64,000 nt of DNA, from the NCBI GenBank assembly GCA_008694505.1, contig VZDJ01000594.1, positions 10,562,026-10,626,025 of the forward strand, read 5' to 3'. The notes beneath the pieces are model-generated. The model did not search any database, had not been told where the DNA came from, and saw only the letters and a list, made by a program, of their open reading frames with translations. This DNA comes from Cyanoderma ruficeps (Eukaryota > Chordata > Aves > Passeriformes > Timaliidae). The first letter of the stretch is position 1. The number at the start of each line of letters is the position of its first letter. Shown here in pieces: positions 1 through 15,262 of the stretch. Position numbers and translations under genes: made by a program.

Positions 1-3904
<3,904 letters not shown>

Positions 3905-4433
3905 TTATTGTGAGGGACCTGTAGCTGCTGGCACCACTATGTGTCCTGTGGCCTTTCTGCCTCTGCAGGGCTTGCTCAAAGACTAAGATCTAATGAAATC
4001 AAGTTGGATGGACAAGGGGGTTTCTGTCCCAGGCCTCACTCATCCTTGTGTGCCTAAGTTGGGACAGATGGTGGGGAAGATAACTATGTAGATTTAATTT
4101 TCCTTTTCCAGTACCAAATACTGATCATTGAATTGGTAGAGTTGCTCCTCTGGCAAGATATGGCTCAAAGTATTTCACAGCCCTGCCAACTTTTTCCTCT
4201 CGCAGCAAAGAAAACCCAAGACTGGAAGATTAGCTAAAAGGCAGTTTAAATGTCAGGGATAACATACAAAAAACATGGTGAAGCAGAGCTGTGAGACAAC
4301 CCAGAGTAATAGCTACAAGCACTTTCCTTTTCTCAACAGCTGGATATTATTTCTAGACAATTTTGTCCTTTTAGAGTGAGCCTTGGGGAACACCCCTTAA
4401 ATATTTAGTCCCTAATGGTGTCCTGATAACTAA

Positions 4434-4460
4434 AGATAAGATAACTAGAGATAACTAAAA
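4434..4460. repeat. GATAACTA-type short tandem repeat
   Basis: The motif GATAACTA or a close variant occurs three times in 27 bases, making two AGATAA GATA-factor motifs on the plus strand. It lies in MRAS intron 2. Confidence 0.5.
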
Positions 4461-7400
4461 CAGAGGAAAAAGCTCTAAGTGCCTTGCATATCCAATACAG
4501 TGATCACATTTCTGTGAATAAATCCATGCTTAAATCCCCTAAAACACCTCAGTTGTGACAGCCACCCCGATGCTGTTCCCCACTTGGTTAAACTTAATGG
4601 CATCATAACTCACTGGTTCTCCATGGATCTGTCTCACAGGGGGTCCCATCACCTGTGGGACAAGCTACTCAGCCTTCTGGGTAAACCCCACAAACTGATA
4701 CACACATCAGCACTGGTTCCTGAGCCCCAGCTTCATGCACAGCCAGGATTATGACTGCCGAGAGGAAAGTACAAGACGAGTTCATCAGTTTAGGCTACGC
4801 CAGTACAAACATGGGGTGCACTCAAAGTGCATCAGCTGCTCAGAAGTTCTAGTCCTAATGCATCATTGCACCCCAGAGGCACACGTGGGACCTTCATGAT
4901 GACTGGGAACATTTTCACATCCCAGTCAACTGGGCTGGGTGGGAAAACTGTTTCGCCTCTGCTGTTCAGCCATGGAGTAAACTTCTGCTGCCCACAAGTG
5001 ATGGGGAAAGCCCAGGGCACCCATGGATGGAGACAGTGGCAGGAACATACTGCTGACAGAGCAGCAGGGCTTGATACAGGTTTGTCTAGTCTGAACGGGC
5101 CCACAGACCCAGCAAGGTGCTCCCTGTAGGGGTAAATGCTCAGGCTGCCCCAGTTTCCAGATGGGACCGTGATAAAGACCACTTTGCTGCATCAGCACAG
5201 GTGGGCACAGGTGGACATGCTGCACGTCACAGCACAGCCCACGAGCCAGCCACACACTGCCACTGCATGTCTGGAGGAGAGACAGCTACCCTACAAGACC
5301 TGGAGACCTTCCTAGGTGATGGCAGACCCTTAAAGCCTTCAGCCTCATTTGTTCTCCTGCCTTAACTGGTGTTGAATATGTTTTCATAAGCTCTTAAAGT
5401 AAAAAGAGCTTCTAGGCTCTTGCAAAGACCCTGAGATTTAGGTTTATTTGCCAAGATTGTTGGAAAGTCACCTGAGTCTCTTCATAGCCTTTTATCCTGC
5501 TCCTTCCCTCTAAATCTAAGAAACAAGGGTCTCAGCTCAAAGGCATTTAGGCTATTCTAAAGGACTGTACAAAAGAAAAAAAAAAAAAGAGGAAATAGAA
5601 AAACAACTCAAAGAGACTGCATACGCTGGTAAATTTCTATGCCCTGGGCAGAACTGCTACCATGGAATAAGGCCAGGACTCTGGGGTGGGACAGAAGAGG
5701 AAATTAATCTTTACCTGCCCAACCTGTATGGAGAGGCTGGGCTGCCCTCATCTGACTCCTGCAGCAGCTAGACAAGGTGTCAGGGCAGGGCTGAGAGCTG
5801 ACAACCAGCACACAAACCCAACTTGTGGTGGAGTGGGAGAGCTCCTTGCTGAGAGCCAAGCCCTCCTGCCCTCCCCTCCCCCTGAGACACGGCAGGTGCC
5901 CCAGCACAAGCTGTGGGCAGGAAGGTGGAGATGGATATGCTGTATCCTGCATGGTAATTTGCTTAGGGACTCCCCTTGCTCTGGCACATTTGCAAACTTC
6001 TCATGAAACACATAAGAAGCATCCAGCTCTGCCTTTGCACCCATCAGCCCATCCCCAGCTGCTGCCCCTTCAAAGCTCTGCATCCCTTGGGAGAGGGGGC
6101 AAGCCCTGGTGGGGGCTGGGGGGATACCCCACTGCATGGGGCTCTCCTACCTTGCCTGGATCTTGGCCATCACACTAAACACAGGCAGAGCTGCTGTGTC
6201 AGCAGCTGCTATTTGAAGGGAATTCACTTGCAGCATTGATAAAAAGGTGAGCAAGTCCGGGCAGCATTTAAAATGTCAATTTGAAAGTGCTAGTAAAAGA
6301 AACACAGCAGTGAAGGTTAAGGTTAATCTCAGATGGGTTTCATATAGTTAAGCATCGTGTAGATAGCCAGAGAAAGTCCTTGTCTTAGTGTCTAGAGCAC
6401 TTTAAATGTGCTCTTCCTCAGGGTAAAACTCCCAGCTTAACACTTCTGTGCTTTGTGAGTTGTAAACAACAGAGGAGAGTGATCTGGATCCTTTGTAGGC
6501 AGGACAGGACCGCCTGAGAAGTACCAGCACCAAAAAAAGGGCCAGATCTAAGTGGCTTTTCTTGTGGTGTTATCTTGTGGCATAAAAGCTTCAAGAAGAC
6601 TCCTACCTACAGAAAAGGGAAAGTAGCAAGGAGAAACCTTGGGAAGGGGTAACTCAGAAGGTGACTGGCTTCCCAAAGGGATAACGAGATTTAGCATGTT
6701 AGCCAGCATTCACCTTCAGGTAAAATTCCTGTTTCTACAGACAGGATGCCAGAAGACAGAAATAACCATGAGCAAAGAACTGTGAGCTGGTACACTTTAA
6801 ACCACCAGTTGCTCCACTGGCAGCACATAAATGCCAGCATGGAAACAAGGCTGGACCAAAGCACAGTGGGTTTCTCCTACCTCATTTTTCCAAGAATTGA
6901 AATCAGACTCATAGGCTGCACAGTGTACTGTCAGGGACTTCCAACAGAAAACTTGGTGAAGTTCTCACAAATGTGACCAAAGAAGCAGGGAGGAGGAATT
7001 ATGAAAGCATTTGGGTAAGCTGAAGTAGAGAGAAGCTGAGGACAATGTCTGATGTAGGAACAGACATCTGAAGAGGGCAAAGCCATTTACAGCTATCATG
7101 AGACCAGCTGGAGACTAAACTAAGAGCAATTAGGCTGTGAGAGCCCAGCAGGGAGGCCTCCTGCTTTGCAGGTAAGAGGTTGCTGAGTGAAGAGATGGCC
7201 TTTTCCACTTTCCAGTGGATGTGACCCCCAGCTGCTGTGATGAACTCCTTGCTAATTGAATCCTGCCCCTTTAGAGCTCTCCACACCATTTTCCTGTGAA
7301 TCCTGATGGGTTATGCAAGAGTGCAGCTGCCTAGAGAGCACTTCTGAGCAGGCACAGGAGCCCAGGAATACACGGGAATTTGTGGTCCAAAATAGAAGCC

Positions 7401-8237
7401 CTTGGTACTTCAAGGTGTATCATGTGGCAATATCTCTGCGACTGACAGTGCCCCAAGTGCCCATCCAGAGAGAAGGGCACTTGGTGAATCTAAACCAAGG
7501 GCACAGACACACTGTGAACCCTAAGTCAACAATGGCATTGCTTTTTCTGGAGCGCCTAGGCTGGAATCAGTTCAAACATAGCATTCCCCGCCTTTGAGGA
7601 GCTCAGATCTGGTTGTGCAGGTGAGTTCTTCTCTTTTCATATCTAGGCAAAATTTCCTCCTACATCTTTACTTTTACACTGACAGGCACCTGAGTGTATA
7701 GGTCACCTCAAGAGTTTCTCCACTGTCCATGGCATCTAGAGGGGATAAAGATGAACTGACAGGCACGTTAACCCATTTTCTGTCCCTCAGCCTTTAGGTT
7801 TCACTGCCCTACAGCTTGGTAGTTAAGCTCATGGAAAAATTTAACTTGAATTGCCAAGTCAAACTAACGAGCTTCAGGCTAAGGAAAGCCACCTCCATAG
7901 TCTCTGTCTTCTCCCATCAGCAGCACTGTGGGAGAGGGCACTCCTATCAGCCACTGGCTTCAGCTGAGAATTGGTATTCTGGGCACTGCACAGTGGGGGC
8001 ACTGGGGGTCACAGCTCCTATTCTGTATACCCACACCCGAGTCACCTTGAAGAGGTATGAGGTGTCCTTGCCATGTGCAAAGCAAGGCAGATGCTTCACT
8101 CAGTCACTCTGATGCTTCTGCTCCTCAGACACAGCCATGTTGCCCCAGGCATGACAGCTTTCCTCAGCAAAAAACACACGATAGGAAAACACTGGGGCTT
8201 TTATGAGCCCTTCTTCTGTGCCCTAGCTAAATACATA

Positions 8238-8424
8238 GATGTTATAACATGGAAAACCCAAGTACTTGAATTCTTGCCCTTTCTTTAAGCAAAAAGAAGA
8301 GAGAAGTCTTCAGGAGAAAGGCTTCCACATCCATAAACAGAATAAAGACGCAAGCCCTTAAAGGAGCTCTTTCTCTAACAAAGGGCAAGTATTCAAAGCC
8401 TTGTGTTTTCCATCTTGCAACATC
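8238..8424. repeat. imperfect inverted repeat with 52-bp arms
   Basis: Arms 8238-8289 and 8373-8424 align as reverse complements without gaps at 41 of 52 positions, around an 83-base spacer. Similarity stops abruptly outside both arms. It could be the relic of a small hairpin or TIR transposon, or a segmental inversion-duplication. It lies in MRAS intron 2, so it would be a stem-loop in the primary transcript. Confidence 0.75.
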
Positions 8425-8916
8425 AAAATTTTCCTGGCAGGAAAAAAATCCCCACAACCCAAGACAAAACCCCCTCTTTCATGGTTGCAAAATCCCAGCA
8501 ATTAAGGGAGGGGAAATACTGTACACACAAATTAAAGAATGAAAGTATAAATTTAACTTGAATTTTAATGCTCCCAGTGATGCTACTGAAAGTCTAAACT
8601 AACAAAAATGAGAAGAAAGCGAGTCACAAACCAACCCTTCTGCCTGCAAATATGAAGTGACCTTTGGCCTCTGGCCTCATGGCCAAGCTGATCTTGAGTT
8701 TCCTGAGAAGAAAAGCAGACAGTGTGCCCAGGGATGATTAGCAGCAAAAACCCTCAACAAAAAGGGATGCCAGGGATACACAGGTGAGAAGGGCAGAGAG
8801 AGTGTGGGGGAAGGAATGGAGCTTGGTGTGACTGCACAGGGGTGCACACCAGGCTCTGCAGGTCCAGCCCAGCACAAGGGCACCCCGGGACTGGGAGGAA
8901 GTCTTGGGAAGAGAAC

Positions 8917-8966
8917 TAGAAGGGAAACTGAGGCTCAGGAGCAGTGACACAACTTCTAGGCTGTGA
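8917..8966 (+). repeat. possible MIR-type SINE remnant
   Basis: The text GAAACTGAGGCTCAGGAGCA followed by a GTGACAC...CTAGG stretch resembles the conserved MIR core. It is very diverged and short, so this is a low-confidence call by eye. Confidence 0.25.
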
Positions 8967-10894
8967 GAGTTTTGTCAAAATCATACTAGAGAAAGGAAAG
9001 GGAAGAGAAGTGAGACCACAGCTTTCTTTCATCCAACACAATTCCTTGTTTGGCCAATACCAACTGGCACAGTCCTACTGACAGCTAAGAGTTCAGCCCA
9101 ATTCCCCAACAAGACCAAGCCATGCACTTGTGGTCATCTCTTCATCTCCCTTTGCTTGCCACCTTTTTATCTCTGTGTGATGTAGGAGCCATAAGGAATT
9201 CTGAACCATAGGGAATTTTTTGCCACATTATGGTATTCCACTTTTGGCATCATGCCCAGATTAATAATTCCAGACTGGCATTTTGCAGCCACACCAAAAG
9301 AAATCCTCAGCTACTCGCTAAGTTAGCCTGCACATAGAAAGGAGCGTGCAAAATTAATCACAGCAATGCAACTGGAGGAAGAGCTAATCAAAGCACATTA
9401 ACCCTGGGCCCCACTTAATTCTGACCTCATGTCTGTACAGCACCTGCATGTGAGTTATTTCACCCAGCACTGCTCTGTGCTGATTTCAGCACAACCAGCA
9501 AGGAATAAACCAAGATAACATATGCAAAAAAAATTGGAGGCTGATCCTAAAGCCTCATTAGAGTGGCAGCAACCAAAAAATGGGCTAACCACGAATTGCC
9601 TGTGCATCTTTGATTCAGGTTAAATGCCCTCTTCCACTCTATAACACTTGTCTTCCAAATACTGCATTGATGGTCTTCTAAAGCTGGCATAAGGTCAACA
9701 ATAAAGTGGTTTTGTGTAGTGTGGAATATGAGCACTACAAACACAGGTCCCACAATCTTCTGGGAGGCAGGGAACTATCACAGACAACTCTGGTGAGAAA
9801 AATAGGGAGATGTGCCCAAGCCAAAGAAAAAACAGGTAAAAGAAGATCTTGAATGTAGCTTTTGCTCCAAGATTTAAAATAAAACCCTATTCCATTTCAG
9901 TCTAGTTTCAGTGAGAGATTTCAGCAAAGAAAAAAAAAAGCAAGTCAAACATTTCATCATACAACTGGTTAGTGCTGTTGAATAAATGTGGGTGAAGGTC
10001 TTCATGGAGGGAAGCCAAATGCTTTATGCAAGCTGGCTAGCAGAAGGGGTTTTTTACAACATAATGCTGGTGCAGTTACAAAATGCTTGAGATGCTTTGT
10101 ACAGAACTGCTCAGGCAACAGCCTGGAACAGGGTGGGCTGTTTCCCTTTTTTTTTTTTTTTGAAGTTGTTGGATGCCTATGTATTTGGTTTTTTTAAAAT
10201 AACAACTATTTCTGAAAATTTCAAAACTTATAGAGCCCCTCATGCTATACTGTCACTTGGTTGTTCGTGTTCCAAAACTAATTCCTATTTTGGGGGTGGG
10301 CAGCTGCTTCTGCCCACCAAGCACTGCATGAAACCTCAGCTTGTAAAGGCTTTGGTCATAAAGAACAACTGGAAAGTCCGGGATTTATCATGAGGCATCT
10401 TTACCCTACCTATCATGTTTGTCCCTAATTTTATACTGTAAGTGATTCATGTAGCCACAACAAGAGCAGCTGTCCCAGTATATGGTGACCTCTGAGAATG
10501 GCCTGTGACAGAGAGCTGAGGCAAATAGGCAAATGACACAAGTGTTAGTCAGTCCTGGTGCCCTGTTTCTGCTGGGCAGATGGAAAAGGGTCACATCCTT
10601 TTTCAGGCAAGAACACTGCCTTTCTTCCAAAATTGTGATTGTTCAAAATCTCAAGTAGTAGGAAAGAGAAGCAGCTGCAGTTTCACTCCTCTGGCTGCGA
10701 AGCATCTGTGGGCACACAAGCCCTGGAAGTCAGGGATTCCCAACATGCCATTCAAGGCCACAGCTGAATTCAGTTCAGCCCAAGTACAGCCGTTAAGCTC
10801 CATCTGAGCAAAAGAAAGGCTTTTTCATTAAAACAAAGGGTTAAGTTTCTCCTTGTTGGAAAACAATTTCTTTCACCACTCCCACTCAGATCAG

Positions 10895-10934
10895 GTTTGG
10901 TTGGGTTTTTTGTTGTTGTTTTGTTTTTGTTTTC
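10895..10934. repeat. T/G-rich low-complexity tract
   Basis: This is a run made almost only of T and G (GGTTTGGTTGGG, then TTG repeats and T runs). No gene content. Confidence 0.85.
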
Positions 10935-11872
10935 CTAAACAAGAATTCCAACTATTCAGTAAAAGGACGCCTTTTCTACTTTTCAATAATTTGCAAAACC
11001 AAGGCTGTTTCAGCCAACACTAACAGGTACAACAGCTGGTACCTTTGTATCAGAACATGGGGCATATGAGTGAAGATAAAGGTTGCTCATTTTAGAGGGC
11101 TGGATTCTGGACTCAAAATAATGAATTTAATTTACAACAGGACTGGATATTCTTTTATACAGGACTTTTATACAGGCATTTTAAAAATAAGGGTGCATGC
11201 ATACATTATGAGATGGTTAATTGGGAGCAGACATCCCTAATGCAGATGACAAGAAGAGACATTTCAGCACCAATTTCACAAATACTCCCTCATATCAGCT
11301 ATTAACAAATTCAAATGAACAAATGTTGGCAAGATTAACTTGTTTTGTTGTTTGCTGGTTTTGGTTTTTTAATACTGAATAAAAGCTGTTCTTTTAAGGA
11401 TTTTGTGACCACTTGTACTCACTAAATTATACCTGATAAATCCTTAAGAGTGAGACTAAGATCTCAAGTTTCCAGACCAAGCTAACAGTCTTCACAGCAA
11501 ACCCCACCAGCATCCACATTCCACCACTCATGACAATCCCCCAGCTTTCTGTCCTCACACACCAACGACACTTAGAGACACCAAAGATCTTGAGCCTTCT
11601 TGACAAGAGGGTGGATGTAGAATTCAGCACAAGTGAGACTAAATTTAGTTCAGTTATGTTAGTGGCCACATACATGAACTCGGGTAATTAAGGGTAACAA
11701 AATGCTGGCTTTTATGTACTACATAATTGTTGTATAGAGCAAAACAAAAACTTAAAACACTTAAGAGCAAGATTCCCTTTGTAGCTGTGATTAGTCTGCC
11801 TCATGCAGCACAAATGAACAAGCTGCAGCTTTAGGTAACACAGGGTTTTCTCCTCACCTCCTAATCATGTCA

Positions 11873-11963
11873 CTTTTGTTTGGGTGGTTTTTTCCGGGTT
11901 TTTTTGGTGGTTTTTTTTGGTTGGTGTGTTTCACTGTTGCTGTTTTGTAAAAAAAAAAAAAAA
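11873..11963. repeat. T/G-rich tract followed by an A15 run
   Basis: A T/G-rich stretch (TTTGTTTGGGTGGTTTT and similar) is followed, after a short interruption, by 15 consecutive A at 11949-11963. It is low complexity, within MRAS intron 2. Confidence 0.85.
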
Positions 11964-12491
11964 GGCAGTTTTTCTTCAAAGAACTGAAAACTCTTGGTTA
12001 CAACAATACTCCAGGCCGGTACCCTACCCATATTTAAATGAAACAGGCAATTAAATATAAAAACATCACATCTGAATAACTGGAGTTAAGAGCTGTAGTA
12101 ATTCTTCACTGTCAGTGGACAACAATTCTGATTAAATGTTCTTTCTGGTTATAACCCTCACTCAGTTACCCACCCACTGTAATTTCCCGGGGGTGAGCTC
12201 AACCACAATGAAGTATCATTAGCAATTGCCACCTGGCAGTGCTGCAATTCACCTGCTGCAGAAGCCTACTCCAAATGCCGATGAAGATCTGTAGCTTTTC
12301 ACAGGCCTGCAAGAAACATTTCTGTGCAGAACTGGAACCAACGCAACTGGAAGCAGAAGCTTTGCTGGAGACCAGCTGCAGACCATGCACTGCAGCTCCA
12401 GTTCCTGCCAGCCCACAGCAGAGCAGGAGGGACACAGGGACACAACATGCTGTAGGGGGCACTGAGGTCTATTTGCAATTATGCTCAGCTA

Positions 12492-12767
<276 letters not shown>

Positions 12768-13239
12768 TCAGCAGCAATGAAAAGAGGGCAATGTGCACAA
12801 GGCAGCTTTTACCTGCTGCCTATGTGAGAATGAAAGCAGCTCTGACATCCGAAATCCTTTTGGAGAGGAGCTGCAGCACCAACCCTTCCCAACGGCTCTA
12901 TTCCAACTCAGATCCAGCTCTTACAAGTGCAGACAACTGTGCCTTGTTTACTCCTGTCTTGTCTACAAGCATGGCTAATTGTCACCAAATGCACATGCAG
13001 CACCTTTGCCATCAAATAGCTTTCCTACAGGGACTGGTCCACATGGCAATGACAAAAATCACCCTGGCTCAGTGCCCTGTCAAGCCCCCAACAGCTTCCT
13101 GTCACCAGTGACCAAATCTCATTGACAAGTCAGAGCTGTGCTATTTCTCACTGCTTAACCCAAGGTATAGCAAACATTAAATGCTGTGTTACATCCCGGG
13201 GCCAGATCTGCAGGCAGAACTTGTGGTGATGGAAGAAAC

Positions 13240-13330
13240 TGGAGTAAAAGGTCCAATCCTGGCTCTGCCAGCAGACAAAAATGGGCTTAGCTGCTTTCTT
13301 CTCTCTCACTTTCAAGTTTGAGAAATAAAA
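13240..13330 (-). repeat. possible second MIR-type SINE remnant
   Basis: The segment with CCAATCCTGGCTCTGCCA, followed by a pyrimidine-rich part and TTTGAGAAATA, resembles a diverged MIR. It is too decayed to be sure of, and the strand is a guess. Confidence 0.2.
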
Positions 13331-14185
13331 AACAAGGCGTCAGCAAGCCAGGAACAACAGGTGGTTTTTGTTTTGCCTTTAAAAAAAACAAAAAACAACA
13401 ACTAAAAAACCTCAACCCTGGTGTGGCAGGAAGGCTGGTGCCTGTGGCTGTGACCCAGCCAGGAGAGCAGCTTCCCGGCAGCATGGTCACACTGCTCCCC
13501 ACACCTCAGAGCTGCCTCCGAAAAGAAAGATGAAAAAATTCCCTGGCTGAAACTGGGCAACAGCACAGGTATGTGGAGAAAGGAGAACAGCCAACTGCTG
13601 CTGGCTGGCCCATTTCAACACTCAGCAGCAGAGACTGCTCATTTAAGGAGAAGTCAGGCAGGAGGTTCTGTACTTGTAAGTGTCTTCCACCCACCCATGG
13701 GCAGCAGTGATGCTGACTCAGATCACAGAGGAAACAGGTGGCTATCTCCCAGATCTGAATGACCATTGCATTTTCTGGGAGGTCTTTCACACACTTAAAG
13801 AGAAAATAAATTTAAAAAAATCCATCATAATAAGGCTGAAGACAAGGCAGTTGATTTTCCTGGTATTGGTTTTCTCGAAAATACTGTTGAGTGCAGCAGC
13901 AGCTGTGGTGACACTTTCTGCAGGCACCTGCTGCCAGACATTCTGGTTTTGCTGGTGCCCTTTGGGCTGCAGGTGCTGGCTGGGCTCAGCACTGAGGTGG
14001 GACCAGTGCTCTGAGGGAACTTCATAAACTGTTGGCTCCCAACCTGTATCCCCACCAACCCACACAAGCTTTTGGAGGCTTTCCCAATAACCCTAGGGAA
14101 TTCTTTTTCATTAAAAAGACAACTTTAACTTTTTCATTCTCAGAAACCACCAAGCAAGGCTGATGTGCTCTGTGCCACAGAAGCT

Positions 14186-14219
14186 GATTGTGTTCTTGTC
14201 AAAACACAAGAACATAATC
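14186..14219. repeat. short inverted repeat (14-bp arms, 6-base loop)
   Basis: GATTGTGTTCTTGT at 14186-14199 pairs with ACAAGAACATAATC at 14206-14219 at 13 of 14 positions. It lies in MRAS intron 1. No function is assigned. Confidence 0.8.
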
Positions 14220-15238
14220 CCCTAATCCAGGTTAGTTTCTGATTTCTCTAGTCCCTTTCTCCAAAATAATTACTTCAGTTTAATCCAAAATATTGAATCA
14301 TAAAAGCATTTCTGACCTCACAATCTTGGGGGTCTCATGTTCTTTCAGTACACTGGTGACCCCATACCACCTCTAAAAGGAAAAGCCCATAAGGAGACAG
14401 AGGATGAGATTGCTGAGTCTAAGAACAGCAAAGGACTCTTGTCCTTTGCTGCAGAAAGTTGAGACAAGCCAACATTTTCAGAGCAAGAAGAAGCATGATC
14501 AAGCCTGCTTGTTTCTAAACCACCCTTGGAGAAAATTCTTGAGAATAGCAAGAATTCCCACTGCAAGCAACAGCTGCTGGATGGGGAGAAGACCAAACCA
14601 GCTGAGGTTTCCAATAGTCTTACTGCATTTCCTCATAACAACCCCAAGGAAAGGTTTCTTAGCCCTATTTTTGAGTAAGCCACTTTCTCATATTTATGAG
14701 ACCACACATCAATACAGAGCAGGCTGGGCTGCAGAAAAACCTATGAATTTCAACTAAATGCCTTATTTTTGCTTGAAAGACCAAGTTTTATTTCTCTGTT
14801 ATCCTTCTTGGGTCAGATGATCCTCACAGGCTTTTTGAGACACAGACCCTGGCTAAAGCTCTGCCCCTCCTGCCAATACATTTAATGACTATTTTTTGCT
14901 TTGCCCATGGCCAAGACTTCACCCCATCCTTCTTTACACAGCAGAGCAGCTCCAGCCAGGCAGAATGAAAGACTGATTGTTACTGACATGGCGGGGGACA
15001 GTCTGTGGATGTGAAAAACATACTCCGTTTGTGCACGATTTCTGACCTCCTCACAAAACCACAAGCTGCTGCTTGGCAACGAGCATTACATTTTCACTGA
15101 CATTTTGTGCCAGCCCTTTAACCCGCTCCTAAGAAGCCTCAAGCTTATCTTGCATGAAATGCTCCCCAAAATACTAGGATAATGTTTAGCCCATTGTACA
15201 AACTGTGTCTCTGCCCAGCATGCTTATCGGCTGAATCG

Positions 15239-15262
15239 GCATGACCAGAGGTTTGGTCATGC
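15239..15262. repeat. short perfect inverted repeat, nuclear-receptor-like half sites
   Basis: GCATGACC and GGTCATGC are perfect 8-bp inverted arms around 8 bases. The arms hold TGACC and GGTCA, resembling everted nuclear receptor half-sites. A match this short can arise by chance. Confidence 0.6.
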
